64,000 bases of DNA from Aquimarina sp. U1-2 (GTDB lineage Bacteria > Bacteroidota > Bacteroidia > Flavobacteriales > Flavobacteriaceae). The DNA is taken from contig NZ_JAGKIK010000004.1 of the NCBI RefSeq assembly GCF_017897595.1, positions 62,001-126,000 on the forward strand, read 5' to 3'. Position numbers and translations under genes: made by a program. Shown piece after piece: positions 17,041 through 27,275 of the stretch. Within the stretch, counting starts at the first letter, position 1, and every line of letters starts with the position of its first letter. The notes under the pieces were generated by a model. The model had not been told where the DNA came from and searched no databases. It saw only the letters and a program-made list of their open reading frames with translations.

Positions 17041-17446
17041 ACCCATATTAACTGATATGATGAAACCCTTATAGAGGGATTAGGTATGGCAAGATAATCA
17101 CCTCTACAAAAGAAAATGAATAAAAGATAGGATAGTAAGCTTAAGTAAATGTTAAAGATATTTGGTTAAAAAATTTAAAATCAATAAGCTAACTGTAGTT
17201 TATTCGTATAAAACTACGTTTATACTTCAAAATAAAAAGCAACCGTAGCTACGGCTATGATTGAGTTTTCTTTTTATCTAAACAAAAAATGACTGCTTTT
17301 TATTTGGGCAGTTTTAAAGTGGAACTGGTATAACATTAGAACGAATATAATTCGAAACTTCGGTACTTAAAATTTCATACTCAATTTATAATTAACGATA
17401 TTGCAATGGCAACAATCGCCTATTTAAAGGTATGCTTCGAAACAAC
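17041..17446. other. Non-coding gap with a dispersed repeat fragment
   Basis: No gene. At about 17286-17342 the segment AAAAAATGACTGCTTTTTAT...GAACTGGTATAACATTAGAACG matches 63427-63481 closely, so it is another two-copy repeat. A small hairpin GTAGTTT...AAACTAC lies near 17198-17220. Confidence 0.45.
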
Positions 17447-17454
17447 TAACTTTG
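17447..17454 (+). promoter_or_regulatory. -7 box of the TPR-AraC gene
   Basis: TAACTTTG matches TAnnTTTG and lies 23 bases before the ATG at 17478. It argues for that start rather than the upstream ATG at 17406, which precedes the promoter. Confidence 0.55.
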
Positions 17455-17477
17455 TTTATCGAAATATAGCTATTATT

Positions 17478-19154
17478 ATGATTAACCTACACTTTATCAC
17501 ATCCCGTTTCCCCCTTCGATTTCTCTTTTTGGTTCTTATATATTGTATGAATTTTGTTGTACACGCGCAAGTATCTATGGTTGATACCGTAGATATTCAA
17601 ACACCTGTACGAAATGTAGTTAATCAATTAAATAAGCGTGCGCTACTACTTTTTCATGAAGGGAAATATAAAGAATACATTAAAGCTATGGATTCGTTAG
17701 AAGTATTGGCAGATCAAAATAATCTAAAAATTCCTAAAATTAGAGCCATTACGCAGCAAGCTTCGGCATATCAAAAAATAGGGGCTTATAAAAAATCAGT
17801 CTCCCGATACTTAGAGGTATTAAAAATTTTGGAGACTGAAGAGCAAATGTATTTAGACAGGGCTGTTGTACTAGTTAACTTAAGTAATACCTACAATTCT
17901 ATTGTCGATACTATTAATGCCAAAAATGCAGCGCAAGAAGTTTTTGCACTACAAAAAGAAAAAAATTTAACAGCGTTATTAAACGTTTCTGTATATGCAA
18001 CTTTAGGTGATGTAGCTTTAATCAACGAAAATTACACAAAAGCGCTGGAAATTTATGAAAAAGGCAAAGTTCTAGGAGAGCAATTAGGTAATGAGCAGGC
18101 AGTTTATCTCTCGTTATTAAATATGGCTAATTGCTATTTGTTTTTAGAAATGTATGAAAAGGCACAGGAAACGATAGCTATTGCATTAGAGTTAGCGACA
18201 CGAGATTCTTCAAATGAAGCTATAGCCCTGGGTAATTTATATCTCGGAAAAGCACTGTTTCATGTAAAGAAATTTGTAGAGGCACAAGCACCTTTACAAA
18301 AAGCTAAAGCATTAGCCATAACTAACGACTATCTCGAAATTAAAATGTATAGTCATAAATATTTGGCCCAATTACATGAAATATTGAAAAATTATGAAAG
18401 TGCCGTAAAAGAGCATAGGGCTTACGAAAATTCTAGAGAAGATTACTTGTCTACTTTATCAAGCGCAAAACGATTTATAGTCGAAAAACAGCTGGCAGAA
18501 AGTACAAAAATTATAGAAAAACAAAGCCAATCAATCAATCAACTTTTGCTGTACGGTATACTTGCAGTTTCTATTGTTACGATCTTACTATTTGTATTTA
18601 TACGGAAGAAAAAGCTAATCGCCAGAGAACACAAACTAATTTTAAAGGACAGGGCATTGCTACTCGATCAAAATCATACACTTAAACAAAAACTGACAGA
18701 GTTATCTAGGTCTAGGCCTATTTCTGAAGCAGATCAGACAATTTTTATAGACGCAGAAAAACCTCAAAAATATAGAAATTCTAAACTTACAATAGAAGAA
18801 AAGCGAGTACGTATCCATCAAATTTTAGAGTATATGGATGATAAAAAACCATATCTTGATTATGAATTAAAACAATCTGATATGGCCAATGATTTATCAT
18901 TAAGTGTACATGTTTTATCCGAGGTTTTAAATGATGGCTTTGGTAAAAACTTTAGTAATTTTATCAATTTATATAGAATCGAAGAAGCCAAAAAACTACT
19001 TGAAGACCCCAATGAAACTCAGTTAAAAATTGAAGCGATTGGTTATCAATCTGGATTTAGTAGCAGAACATCATTTAATAGAGCTTTCAAGAAATACGTT
19101 GGTCAAACCCCTTCAGAGTATCGGGAAGCGTTTGATACGATATTGTTGCAATAA
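17478..19154 (+). CDS. TPR-domain AraC-type membrane-bound regulator
   Basis: A 558-residue regulator. I chose the ATG at 17478: the next residues form a signal peptide (INLHFITSRFPLRFLFLVLI...HAQ), and a -7 box lies just upstream; an ATG at 17406 would add 24 residues with no support. Domains in order are an exported TPR array (about residues 40-330), one membrane helix (LLLYGILAVSIVTILLFVFI), a coiled linker, and a C-terminal AraC helix-turn-helix (RIEEAKKLLEDP...SGFSSRTSFNRAFKKYVGQT). It probably senses a periplasmic signal and binds DNA from the membrane. This architecture is common in flavobacteria. Targets are unknown. Confidence 0.88.
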   Translation: MINLHFITSRFPLRFLFLVLIYCMNFVVHAQVSMVDTVDIQTPVRNVVNQLNKRALLLFHEGKYKEYIKAMDSLEVLADQNNLKIPKIRAITQQASAYQKIGAYKKSVSRYLEVLKILETEEQMYLDRAVVLVNLSNTYNSIVDTINAKNAAQEVFALQKEKNLTALLNVSVYATLGDVALINENYTKALEIYEKGKVLGEQLGNEQAVYLSLLNMANCYLFLEMYEKAQETIAIALELATRDSSNEAIALGNLYLGKALFHVKKFVEAQAPLQKAKALAITNDYLEIKMYSHKYLAQLHEILKNYESAVKEHRAYENSREDYLSTLSSAKRFIVEKQLAESTKIIEKQSQSINQLLLYGILAVSIVTILLFVFIRKKKLIAREHKLILKDRALLLDQNHTLKQKLTELSRSRPISEADQTIFIDAEKPQKYRNSKLTIEEKRVRIHQILEYMDDKKPYLDYELKQSDMANDLSLSVHVLSEVLNDGFGKNFSNFINLYRIEEAKKLLEDPNETQLKIEAIGYQSGFSSRTSFNRAFKKYVGQTPSEYREAFDTILLQ

Positions 19155-19202
19155 AGTTTCTTTATAAGTTTGTTGAATTCTATAACAAATTTGTTTTATT
19201 GA

Positions 19203-19937
19203 CTAAAGAAAACATCGATCTTCCTCACTAGGATTGCAATCACAGCCGGTAAATACGCAGGTATCAAAAGAGCATTCACATCGTTTATCGGCAATTTTGG
19301 TATATACAAATCCTATAACCCCACATCTTAGTAAATCGGTACCACAAACTTCGTCAAACTGCTCTAAAAATAAAGAAACTCTATCATAACAATCTTGAAG
19401 ATCATCATCACAATAATCACATACACCGCCCCGAAAGTTATCCCAGCAATTCGCTGTACTTTTGATAGTATCTTCATTTGTCTTCTTTGCGGAAATTATA
19501 GAATCAATCTCCTCAAACTTTAAAGTTTTTAGTACACTTCCAAACATTATGGATATTATGGTATCAGAATATTGCTTAAAGTCATATTTTTTAGCGACTG
19601 AAGCTCTTTTGTCTAAAGTTTTTTTTACCCTATTTTCAAAGGAAGAATAGTCATTAAAACCCATGGCGTTAGCGAGTTCTTGTTTCTCAGTATCGTCTAG
19701 ATTGTCTGTTGAATCATTAGTATCAACAATATCTTGAGCCTTATCGATATCTGAAATCTCAGGATAATTCTTAAAATCCTTTATGTAGTCGATAAAAAGC
19801 GGATCATTTTCGAGTTCGCTAATCGGTGGAGTTTCTGTCTCTCCCCCGGTTTCAGGATTCGTATCATCACTCCCGCAGGCGTAGAGAAATAGGGTTAGGA
19901 TTGTTAATAGTAGAATGTTTATTTTTCGTGTTTTCAT
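19203..19937 (-). CDS. Cys-rich lipoprotein downstream of the RHS gene
   Basis: A 244-residue lipoprotein (lipobox LFLYAC, Cys21, then GSDDTNPETGG). The middle is helical and acidic. The last 85 residues hold 12 Cys, starting NCWDNFRGGVCDYCDDDLQDC and ending DTCVFTGCDCNPSEEDRCFL, suggesting a disulfide-bonded module outside the cytoplasm. No known family is recognised. It lies 69 bases downstream of the RHS gene on the same strand, the position where a polymorphic toxin's immunity gene is expected. Its surface or periplasmic location would fit immunity only if the toxin acts there. That link is speculative. Confidence 0.7.
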   Translation of the reverse strand: MKTRKINILLLTILTLFLYACGSDDTNPETGGETETPPISELENDPLFIDYIKDFKNYPEISDIDKAQDIVDTNDSTDNLDDTEKQELANAMGFNDYSSFENRVKKTLDKRASVAKKYDFKQYSDTIISIMFGSVLKTLKFEEIDSIISAKKTNEDTIKSTANCWDNFRGGVCDYCDDDLQDCYDRVSLFLEQFDEVCGTDLLRCGVIGFVYTKIADKRCECSFDTCVFTGCDCNPSEEDRCFL

Positions 19938-20006
19938 GATTTGGTTTTTTAATTTTTATTGGCACGGATTACAACCTTAAATCCGTGCGATCTGGACTCA
20001 TGAGTT

Positions 20007-23000
20007 TTATCTTAATCCTAAACTAGGAGCTATTTCAACAAGTCTTCTAATGGGTTTTATATGAAAGGTTGTTATATTGTTAGTAGAACGATTCAGCCCT
20101 ACAAAAGCATATTTAGCACTCCCAGTTCCGCCTACTAAACTTACGTAGCCATGTAATTCAGGAACATACCTTCCATGATTTATAATATAATTTGCATCAT
20201 CTATGTAATTAGACAAAGAGTAATTTCTTCTACCCAGAGCATTCTTAATACTTGAAGAATGTCTTCTATAATGTTCCACTGCCCTGTTAAAACTTGAAAA
20301 ACTTCTGTTCCCTCTGGAAATAAGTACTCCTGTGGCACTGCTGCCAGAGGCAACTGCTCTAGAACTAGTACTTGTTAATAATTTAGTACTAAGCCTTGTA
20401 AATCCAAATCTAAGTCCTTGTACAATAATAGGAACAAATGCAGCATTAAACGCAGCAGATGTTAATCCCTCTTTAAATCCATTTTTAAAGCTACCTCCAT
20501 TAATTTGACTGCTTAAACCACCTGCCAATGCACCGGAACCAATTTGCGTAGTCGCTTTCCAAATAGTATTCCATTCCTTGGTTAATGCTCCAGTAAAATC
20601 TGCAATTGAATGACCAACAAATCCAGAAACAAAACCATCATTAAAATCACCCCCATACAGTTGGGTCATTACTCCACCTTTAGCACCATGCGCTGCCTGA
20701 TGCCAAAATCCATTTTCGAATTTACTAAATATTCCACCCCTATCAGCCCTAAATAAATTACCAATTCCATTTGAAAGAACTGCCGATATGCCACCAAATA
20801 TAAACGCACTCCCTGCTCCTGCAAAGAATGGCTGACCGCTAATCATATTGAAAATGCCATTGACTACCACTCCTTGTATTCCTCCAGCTATAAATGCCGT
20901 GACAGCTCCCACAAAAAAAGCTTTAACCGCAAAGGCAGCTACCGCAGCAAAAAAAAACTCCCCACTGGGATCAGTATACATCAACGGATTATTATACGCA
21001 TACCCATACCGATTAAAATTTTGTGTATTGCTAGGGTCCTGTACATAATTATCCGGCGATAAAAAACGACCCAGGTTGGCATCGTACATTCTACCATTCA
21101 TATGGATTAAGCCTACATCTTCAAAATGCTCGTGCCCGGTATATCCCCGTTGCAGTATAGATTCATATCCAAAATTGCGCACGCCTGCTTTTGAATAATA
21201 TCGTTCTACCGTACCCCAGGCCCCGTAATGCATACGCTCCCGCACCACGCGATTGGCGTCAGTAATGGCCATGATACTGCCTAGATAATCACGATGTAGG
21301 TAGTTGATACTGTTATATTCAACATTCTGTCCTTTGGTAACTTTGATTTGCGCTGCTACGGCAGTATACGCATCTCCACCTAAGTAAGTGATGAATTTCG
21401 CTGTACTATTCTCTTTGTTTTCAACAACTTCACCAGGAAAAATACTGCTGTAATGCTTATGATATTTACGATCTTCGGCATCTTCTTCTTCATTACCATA
21501 ATACGCATGGCTTCGACCTAGGCTTGGATTATATCCATAGGTGATTTTTCCGTAACCTTGTTGCGATACTGTAACGGGTTTTTTAAAGGCATTAAATGTC
21601 ATTTGATGCAGTGGGCGTGAGGCATAATGTGCGTCTCCCTTCTGATTTAAATCGATTCCTGCCAGTTGAAAACTGTTTGCTGATGGATAGGAATACGCTC
21701 CAATATCAGAATTCTGGGTAATACGACCTTTAGGATCATATTCCATTGTTTTGGTAAGAGATCCACGAATTGTTTTTAACCGTTTTAAGTTATCATAAGT
21801 GAATTTTTCTTCAACTCCCCCAAACCTGAAGTTATTACGCTGTTTTAATAATCCGGTTTTAGCCTCAAAAGTGTATTGAGTATGCATGGCAACCACCCCA
21901 TTATTCACAGGTCTGGCATCTTTAATTTCTTTTACAAAACCAAGAGCATCATATTGTGTATTTTGAACTATGTCATTGCCCAGAGTAGCTTTTTCAACTT
22001 GTCCTTTGGCATTTTCTTTGCCTAGTTTCCAAATACTTTTGCCATTACTACGTAATTCTATTAGGTGTCCATACTGTCCATAAATACTTTGCTGATTTAC
22101 TTTACTTACATTACCTCCTACAATAGATTCCATTACTTCATTATAAACCCTACCTTGCGCATCATAATACATCCATTTATTGAAAGATGCCTTATTATTA
22201 CTTTCGGTTACTTTTATGGCACGATAATATCGATCATAGTTGTAGGTGTATGTAAAGTTTTCACCATTGCTTTTTGCAGATATCGATGTCACCTGCTTAC
22301 TTTTTGCATCGTATGTATAGCTTTCTGTGATATCTGTTAGATCTCCTTTAATTTTTTTTGTAAGTACCTTACCAAAATCATCATAGGTGTATGTTGTTTC
22401 TCCTTTGGGAGATCGCTCGCTAAGCAGTTGATTGTAATTATCATACGTATAGGTATAGGTTCCTGCACTTGGATCTGTTAATTTGGTTTTTCTGCCTAAT
22501 GCATCGTAGGTAACGGCAATTTTGTAGCCATCATAATCAGATTGAATCAAATTGCCATCGGCATCATATGTATAATAAATCGTACCACCGGGATCGGTAA
22601 CACTATTGGTTTTATTTTCATGATCTTTGACGGTAGTGACTGTTTTTGTACCATCATCAACAGTTACACGTAATCCATTATATGATGTACTCGCGATCTG
22701 ACCTGTATATGCAGTAGCATTAAGCATTCGACCATATTGATCATAGGCAAAAATATTCCACTGATAAGCATCAGACCCAAAACGGGGTTCACTTTCTCTA
22801 GTTTTTCTTCCGGAAGCATCAAATCGAGTATGTTTAAATACCCATGCCCCCGAAAAACTTTTAGAGCCTACCAGAACTTCTTGCCCAAAAGCGTTGGTTT
22901 CTTTAAAACTTTCAGACCCATCAGGACCTTTAACAGCGCTTCTTACGTTGTTATTTTTATAGCTATATGAAAAAAGCGTTTTCTTATTTAAATAATTGGT

Positions 23001-26000
23001 TTCGCTAATGGCACGTCCCCAGCCATCGTATTGTGTAGTAATGGTTTGGTCTAAGTGATCTGTACTAGAGATAGGATTTCCAGAAAAAGTGTCGTACTTG
23101 TAAGTGACCGTTTGTCCCTCGAGATCGGTTTTGGAGATCATAAATCGTCCATCTGCACTATATTTGAAATTTTCTCTTCGATCTGGTACTCCAGATGTGG
23201 CTATGCGTTTAGCGATTACATTTCCGAAGCTATCATAGTAATAGATGTCTCTAATTCCTTCGACGTTATTATGATATCTTTTAACTCTATTAATTAAGCC
23301 ATACTTGCCGGCACCCGAATAATATTCATATAAAACTCGATGCTTCTTGGTACTATTACCTCGTTTCTTTGTAGTTTCTTCACTACGTTTACGACCGATA
23401 TGGTAGCTATGATCATTAACTGAAGGCAAATTTGAATAAGTAAATGTTGTTGTTTTTGTAGCCGTTGGGTTTTTGACTATGATTTTGGTAGGATTATAAA
23501 ATTGATCATAGGTTAGCTCTTCTGTTGCACTAAATCCCAATAAATGATCTGTGGTTTTTATGATTTTAGGTTTGTTGATAAAAACATTGCCTTTATATTT
23601 AGTAAGGTAGGTATAATCCATTCTATTGATCGCGTCAGACGGATTGTTGTTGTATGTAAGGGAACGCCAAGATTTTTCTACGGCACCACGAGTTTTGGTA
23701 AGTTCATATTTGCTTATATTCCAAATTACGGGTGTATTATCGCCATACCAGTCGGTACTTTTTAAATACCTAAAACCGATAAAACCATATCCGTGTAAAT
23801 GACTTACAGCACCTTCGTATTTAAAATCACGTTTTCGAGTTATACCAGAACCGGTTTCTATAATTCTTTTCACCAAGGTCGTACCGGGTGCATTGTTCAC
23901 ATTCACAAAAGGATATTTAGCACCAGAATGTTCTGTATAGGTATTATTGCCAGGTTCCATTCTGTCATAATGAATATGCTGGGTAATTAAATTGTTTTCA
24001 ATTTTTTGTATTTGAACATCTTTTTGGTGATCTTTTGTGAGACTGTAGGCATACAATTTATCTCCGTAAGCAAAAACAAATTCCTTATTAGGATTTCGCA
24101 TATTTACATCTAAAAAAACTGGAATTCCTTGTACACCTTTATATCCAGAATTTGTACTTAAAGTAGCAAAAAGATTTCCAAATATTGCTGAAATTGATGA
24201 ATTATAGGGAGCTCCTTCGGCATTTACTTCGTGGGAATCGACATCTGTGACATTACTTTCTAAATTCATTTTAAACTCATCTCCTCCACTATTAATGAAT
24301 AACTGAATCTTTCTAGTTAATGAAACTTTCCAATTGTATCTCGGTATTTCTACCCGATCCTCATCCTGTGGCAATTGATTTAAGCGAGTTCTAGAACGCG
24401 ATACTACTTGTCTAAGAATATCGGTTTTACCATCTCCATCAAAATCCTGAACTATGTAATAAGACCTTCGATGATCTTTATTAACACTGTATCGTAAATG
24501 GTCAAAATTCACATATTTTTCTTGAAATGCTCCTCCATCATGACCTTTCTTGGTTAGATCATTACCTTTGGAGAATAAATAGAGCCAGCGTTCTTTATAT
24601 TGAGTATGGGGAATCATAAGATCTGCTTTCCCATCTCCGTTAAAATCACCTACTAACATATGCTTATCTAATGAAATTCTATTTTCATTACGATATTCAT
24701 TGATAAGGGTGAGTTTTTTGTTTGTATTTAAAGTATATATAGAAATGTGATTATGCTCAAACATCCAAATATCATCTTTTCCATCTCCATTATAATCAGC
24801 AATTTGAAAGTACTCACCTTTGTCTTTTTCGTAACTTCGGTCTAGTTTTCCTGAAAACTGAAGCGATATATTATTCTCTTTTGTTTGTAAATCTGCAAAA
24901 TAAATGTTTCTACCTTCTTCAGGATAAAAGATAGCTGTAGTCAAACCTTCACCAGTAAAATTTCCAGTAAGTAATTCCTTTTTCTTATTTAAATTGATTG
25001 GAACATTTATATTTCCTATTTCTGTTGTTTGTGGTGGAATATAACTAGGGTCTTTAAAGGTTTTGTTGTAGACTTTATTGAATTTTCCCTGATGATCTGA
25101 TAAAAAACCTCTAAAAATAAGTTTATCTCGATCCCTTTTTAAGGTTAGAATTTGCTGTTTTTTTGAAATTTCACCATTATCATTTATAAAAACAGCAGAG
25201 CTTATACTATGAAAATTTTCTATATTCGTTCGAACATTGTTTTCATAACCCCTCTTTTTCAAATGGTTTTGTAAATAGCTTTTTTTATCTTTATTATAAA
25301 GAATAAAATCCATTTTAGTATCTCCATCAAAATCACCTGCAACCATTCTGGTATCTCCATAAAATTTTTCATCGGTTTCTATTACTTCCCTATCTGAGGA
25401 TAAATTATGACTGGTCTCAATGGGATATGTAAACACAATCGGTTTTAAAACTTTACCATCGCCATTACTTTCCTGTATCTGTTCGATCAGTTCATAGTTG
25501 TTCTTTAGCACTTTATGTTTCGTATTGTATTTACGATAGAGTTTGCCGCTTGATATGACCTCTATCTTATCCAGAATGTTAGCCCTTCTTGAGCGCAATT
25601 CGCCAGGAGCATATCCTATTTCGACTCGTTTTCTAGTTTTGTAATAAAAATTAATAATATTAGGATGTCCTTCTCTTTTCCACCTTGGACCCCCGTAGGT
25701 AATTTTTTTAATACGCAGTAACTGATCTGCGTTGGTCTCGTGATAAAAATAGTTGATCCGATTTCCTTGAGCATCTTCCATCTGATGGATTGGCCACTCT
25801 GCCACTTCGTTGTTATGAACAGCCCCTACAATTACATTTTTATAGGTGGCAACGGTACCATCAGGATGAAAAACTTTAAAATAGTCAGGTCCGCAGTTTG
25901 CTCCGTTTTTATTAGTACCATACGCAACTATCTTCAAATTGGAATGATTCTCAGTTGCATATTGAGAATTAGGTCTCCCGTTCTGTCCTGAAACAGCAAA

Positions 26001-26345
26001 TAATTTCTGTCCGTCTAATGCAAATCGATCGTTAAGTTGAAAATCTACTCCACTTACAAAACCCTCATGCACCAAAGAAGTGCCTGTTCTAGTAATTGCA
26101 GATAATCCTGTAATATTCCATCCCCAGCCAGCGATCCCGTTGCCACTTTGTGAACTGTAGGCTAGCGATATACCAGGTGCTGTGTCACCCACACCTGGTG
26201 GTATAGCTATAGGAATGTTATAAGTTAATGCTCCGGTTGGGGAAACTTCTAAAGAAGCAGCAGTGGTTCCTACATCAATTTGTGCCGTAAGTGAATTTAG
26301 CGCACAGATAAGTACACTAATCCAAAAAAAAGATTTGAAATTCAT
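20007..26345 (-). CDS. Giant SpvB/FG-GAP/RHS repeat secreted protein with toxin-like C-terminus
   Basis: A 2112-residue exported protein with signal peptide (FFWISVLICALNSLTAQ). An SpvB-like N-terminal domain covers residues ~25-120 (SPTGALTYNIPIAIPPG, GISLAYSSQSGNGIAGWGWN). Then come FG-GAP/VCBS calcium-type repeats near 335 (DFDGDTKMDF), 517 (DYNGDGKDDI), 568 (DFNGDGKADL) and 635 (DFDGDGKTDI). Many RHS/YD repeats run from ~1090 to ~1760, ending in the RHS core signature GRFLSPDNYVQDP...NRYGYAYNNPLMYTDPSGE. After this cleavage-type signature, ~320 residues vary: a Gly-rich hydrophobic section (about 1795-1990), then a compact tail with AVEHYRRHSSSIK, DANYIINHGRYVPEL and NITTFHIKPI. The tail resembles RNase-type polymorphic toxin tips, but this is a guess. 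A T9SS-sorted protein is encoded just upstream. Confidence 0.9.
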   Translation of the reverse strand: MNFKSFFWISVLICALNSLTAQIDVGTTAASLEVSPTGALTYNIPIAIPPGVGDTAPGISLAYSSQSGNGIAGWGWNITGLSAITRTGTSLVHEGFVSGVDFQLNDRFALDGQKLFAVSGQNGRPNSQYATENHSNLKIVAYGTNKNGANCGPDYFKVFHPDGTVATYKNVIVGAVHNNEVAEWPIHQMEDAQGNRINYFYHETNADQLLRIKKITYGGPRWKREGHPNIINFYYKTRKRVEIGYAPGELRSRRANILDKIEVISSGKLYRKYNTKHKVLKNNYELIEQIQESNGDGKVLKPIVFTYPIETSHNLSSDREVIETDEKFYGDTRMVAGDFDGDTKMDFILYNKDKKSYLQNHLKKRGYENNVRTNIENFHSISSAVFINDNGEISKKQQILTLKRDRDKLIFRGFLSDHQGKFNKVYNKTFKDPSYIPPQTTEIGNINVPINLNKKKELLTGNFTGEGLTTAIFYPEEGRNIYFADLQTKENNISLQFSGKLDRSYEKDKGEYFQIADYNGDGKDDIWMFEHNHISIYTLNTNKKLTLINEYRNENRISLDKHMLVGDFNGDGKADLMIPHTQYKERWLYLFSKGNDLTKKGHDGGAFQEKYVNFDHLRYSVNKDHRRSYYIVQDFDGDGKTDILRQVVSRSRTRLNQLPQDEDRVEIPRYNWKVSLTRKIQLFINSGGDEFKMNLESNVTDVDSHEVNAEGAPYNSSISAIFGNLFATLSTNSGYKGVQGIPVFLDVNMRNPNKEFVFAYGDKLYAYSLTKDHQKDVQIQKIENNLITQHIHYDRMEPGNNTYTEHSGAKYPFVNVNNAPGTTLVKRIIETGSGITRKRDFKYEGAVSHLHGYGFIGFRYLKSTDWYGDNTPVIWNISKYELTKTRGAVEKSWRSLTYNNNPSDAINRMDYTYLTKYKGNVFINKPKIIKTTDHLLGFSATEELTYDQFYNPTKIIVKNPTATKTTTFTYSNLPSVNDHSYHIGRKRSEETTKKRGNSTKKHRVLYEYYSGAGKYGLINRVKRYHNNVEGIRDIYYYDSFGNVIAKRIATSGVPDRRENFKYSADGRFMISKTDLEGQTVTYKYDTFSGNPISSTDHLDQTITTQYDGWGRAISETNYLNKKTLFSYSYKNNNVRSAVKGPDGSESFKETNAFGQEVLVGSKSFSGAWVFKHTRFDASGRKTRESEPRFGSDAYQWNIFAYDQYGRMLNATAYTGQIASTSYNGLRVTVDDGTKTVTTVKDHENKTNSVTDPGGTIYYTYDADGNLIQSDYDGYKIAVTYDALGRKTKLTDPSAGTYTYTYDNYNQLLSERSPKGETTYTYDDFGKVLTKKIKGDLTDITESYTYDAKSKQVTSISAKSNGENFTYTYNYDRYYRAIKVTESNNKASFNKWMYYDAQGRVYNEVMESIVGGNVSKVNQQSIYGQYGHLIELRSNGKSIWKLGKENAKGQVEKATLGNDIVQNTQYDALGFVKEIKDARPVNNGVVAMHTQYTFEAKTGLLKQRNNFRFGGVEEKFTYDNLKRLKTIRGSLTKTMEYDPKGRITQNSDIGAYSYPSANSFQLAGIDLNQKGDAHYASRPLHQMTFNAFKKPVTVSQQGYGKITYGYNPSLGRSHAYYGNEEEDAEDRKYHKHYSSIFPGEVVENKENSTAKFITYLGGDAYTAVAAQIKVTKGQNVEYNSINYLHRDYLGSIMAITDANRVVRERMHYGAWGTVERYYSKAGVRNFGYESILQRGYTGHEHFEDVGLIHMNGRMYDANLGRFLSPDNYVQDPSNTQNFNRYGYAYNNPLMYTDPSGEFFFAAVAAFAVKAFFVGAVTAFIAGGIQGVVVNGIFNMISGQPFFAGAGSAFIFGGISAVLSNGIGNLFRADRGGIFSKFENGFWHQAAHGAKGGVMTQLYGGDFNDGFVSGFVGHSIADFTGALTKEWNTIWKATTQIGSGALAGGLSSQINGGSFKNGFKEGLTSAAFNAAFVPIIVQGLRFGFTRLSTKLLTSTSSRAVASGSSATGVLISRGNRSFSSFNRAVEHYRRHSSSIKNALGRRNYSLSNYIDDANYIINHGRYVPELHGYVSLVGGTGSAKYAFVGLNRSTNNITTFHIKPIRRLVEIAPSLGLR

Positions 26346-26357
26346 AGTGGTTAGGTT

Positions 26358-26804
26358 TTAATTTTTTAGAATTTTTTTGGTAATCATAGTAGCGTCATCA
26401 AATTGAAATCTGGCAAAATACACTCCTGTCGGTAGTTGCTCCAGATGTAACTCTGCCCCACCGTCAATAAAGTTTATTTTGGTAGTTAATACTTTACCAG
26501 AAAAGTCGATAAGATGTACTTTTTCTAATTTACGTTTGGAAATTGAACTCCACTGTAATGAAATATCGCCATGGGTTGGATTAGGAAATAAAGAAAATGA
26601 ATTCAGTAATAATTTGTCATTTGCATCAATTTCTTTCACTATCTCTGTTGTATCGACACTTTTATCGGTATTACAATCAGATCCCTCACAATATTTGTAT
26701 TGAATCTGATTACCAGCAGTGTCGTACTTAAAAATAAGTTTGGATTGAGCAATACAAGATACATACACTAGTAGCCCTGTAATGAAAAGGATTTGTGTTT
26801 TCAT
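26358..26804 (-). CDS. Short T9SS-sorted secreted protein
   Basis: A 148-residue protein with signal peptide (MKTQILFITGLLVYVSCIAQ), a short Cys-containing YKYCEGSDCNTD segment and a type IX secretion (por) C-terminal sorting domain over about residues 75-148 (FSLFPNPTHGDISLQW, LPTGVYFARFQFDD, TKKILKN). Nearly all of it is the sorting domain, so its cargo is small. The start KLIFKYDTAGNQIQYKYC resembles an RHS/YD repeat. Its stop is 12 bases before the RHS gene, so the two are co-transcribed; it may help present or anchor the RHS protein at the surface. Confidence 0.85.
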   Translation of the reverse strand: MKTQILFITGLLVYVSCIAQSKLIFKYDTAGNQIQYKYCEGSDCNTDKSVDTTEIVKEIDANDKLLLNSFSLFPNPTHGDISLQWSSISKRKLEKVHLIDFSGKVLTTKINFIDGGAELHLEQLPTGVYFARFQFDDATMITKKILKN

Positions 26805-26957
26805 ATTTGAAAGATTAGGTTAATGTGGTCCCTAAAATTTCAAATTATATCTCTAACCCATGGTTCATTTTATAATTTGATACACTTTTTAACGAAATTA
26901 TTTTGTAAGCAATTAAAAATCGTAATTTTTTCGTGTAAAAAATAAGGTATTGATACT

Positions 26958-26993
26958 GAACTGATTTAAACTTTTTTCAATTTGCTAAAAACA
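26958..26993. repeat. Fragment of MITE-like repeat family B
   Basis: GAACTGATTTAAACTTTTTT followed by CAATTTGCTAAAAA matches the left end of the elements at 51815 and 59954. The rest of the element is missing. Confidence 0.6.
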
Positions 26994-27023
26994 CATAATT
27001 TCTTAAGCTAACATCTGAATGTA

Positions 27024-27275
27024 TTAGAGATGATGCTTTTTTAGAAAAGCGTCGATCTCCTTTCTCGAAGGATTTTTTAAAAAATCATCGCCGTAAGTAA
27101 TTGTTGGAAACTTCAATGTGCCATCATAGAGGGATCTAACTTGCGCTTCTGCATCGGGATTAGTTTCTACATTATAATCATCAAATTCAATCCAAATAGA
27201 CTGTAGATAATTTCGAATAATCGCAGATTTAGGGCACCAATTGGTACCGTATAATTTTAATCGATGATTAGCCAT
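27024..27275 (-). CDS. Glutaredoxin-like protein
   Basis: An 83-residue glutaredoxin/thioredoxin-fold protein. The active site is WCPKS (Cys14, with Ser17 in place of the second Cys), the layout of a single-Cys (monothiol-like) glutaredoxin. The cis-Pro region is LKFPTITYGDD at about 54-64. Its start overlaps the end of the Kef-type antiporter gene by 8 bases, so the two are translationally coupled. Kef systems in other bacteria are gated by glutathione adducts, which makes a redox partner plausible, although glutathione use in this organism is not shown. Confidence 0.85.
   Translation of the reverse strand: MANHRLKLYGTNWCPKSAIIRNYLQSIWIEFDDYNVETNPDAEAQVRSLYDGTLKFPTITYGDDFLKNPSRKEIDAFLKKHHL

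Noticed and set aside
20848..25991. Several 60-90 codon frames opposite the RHS gene
   Set aside because: Antisense shadows of the repeat-rich coding frame with no start context or domains.
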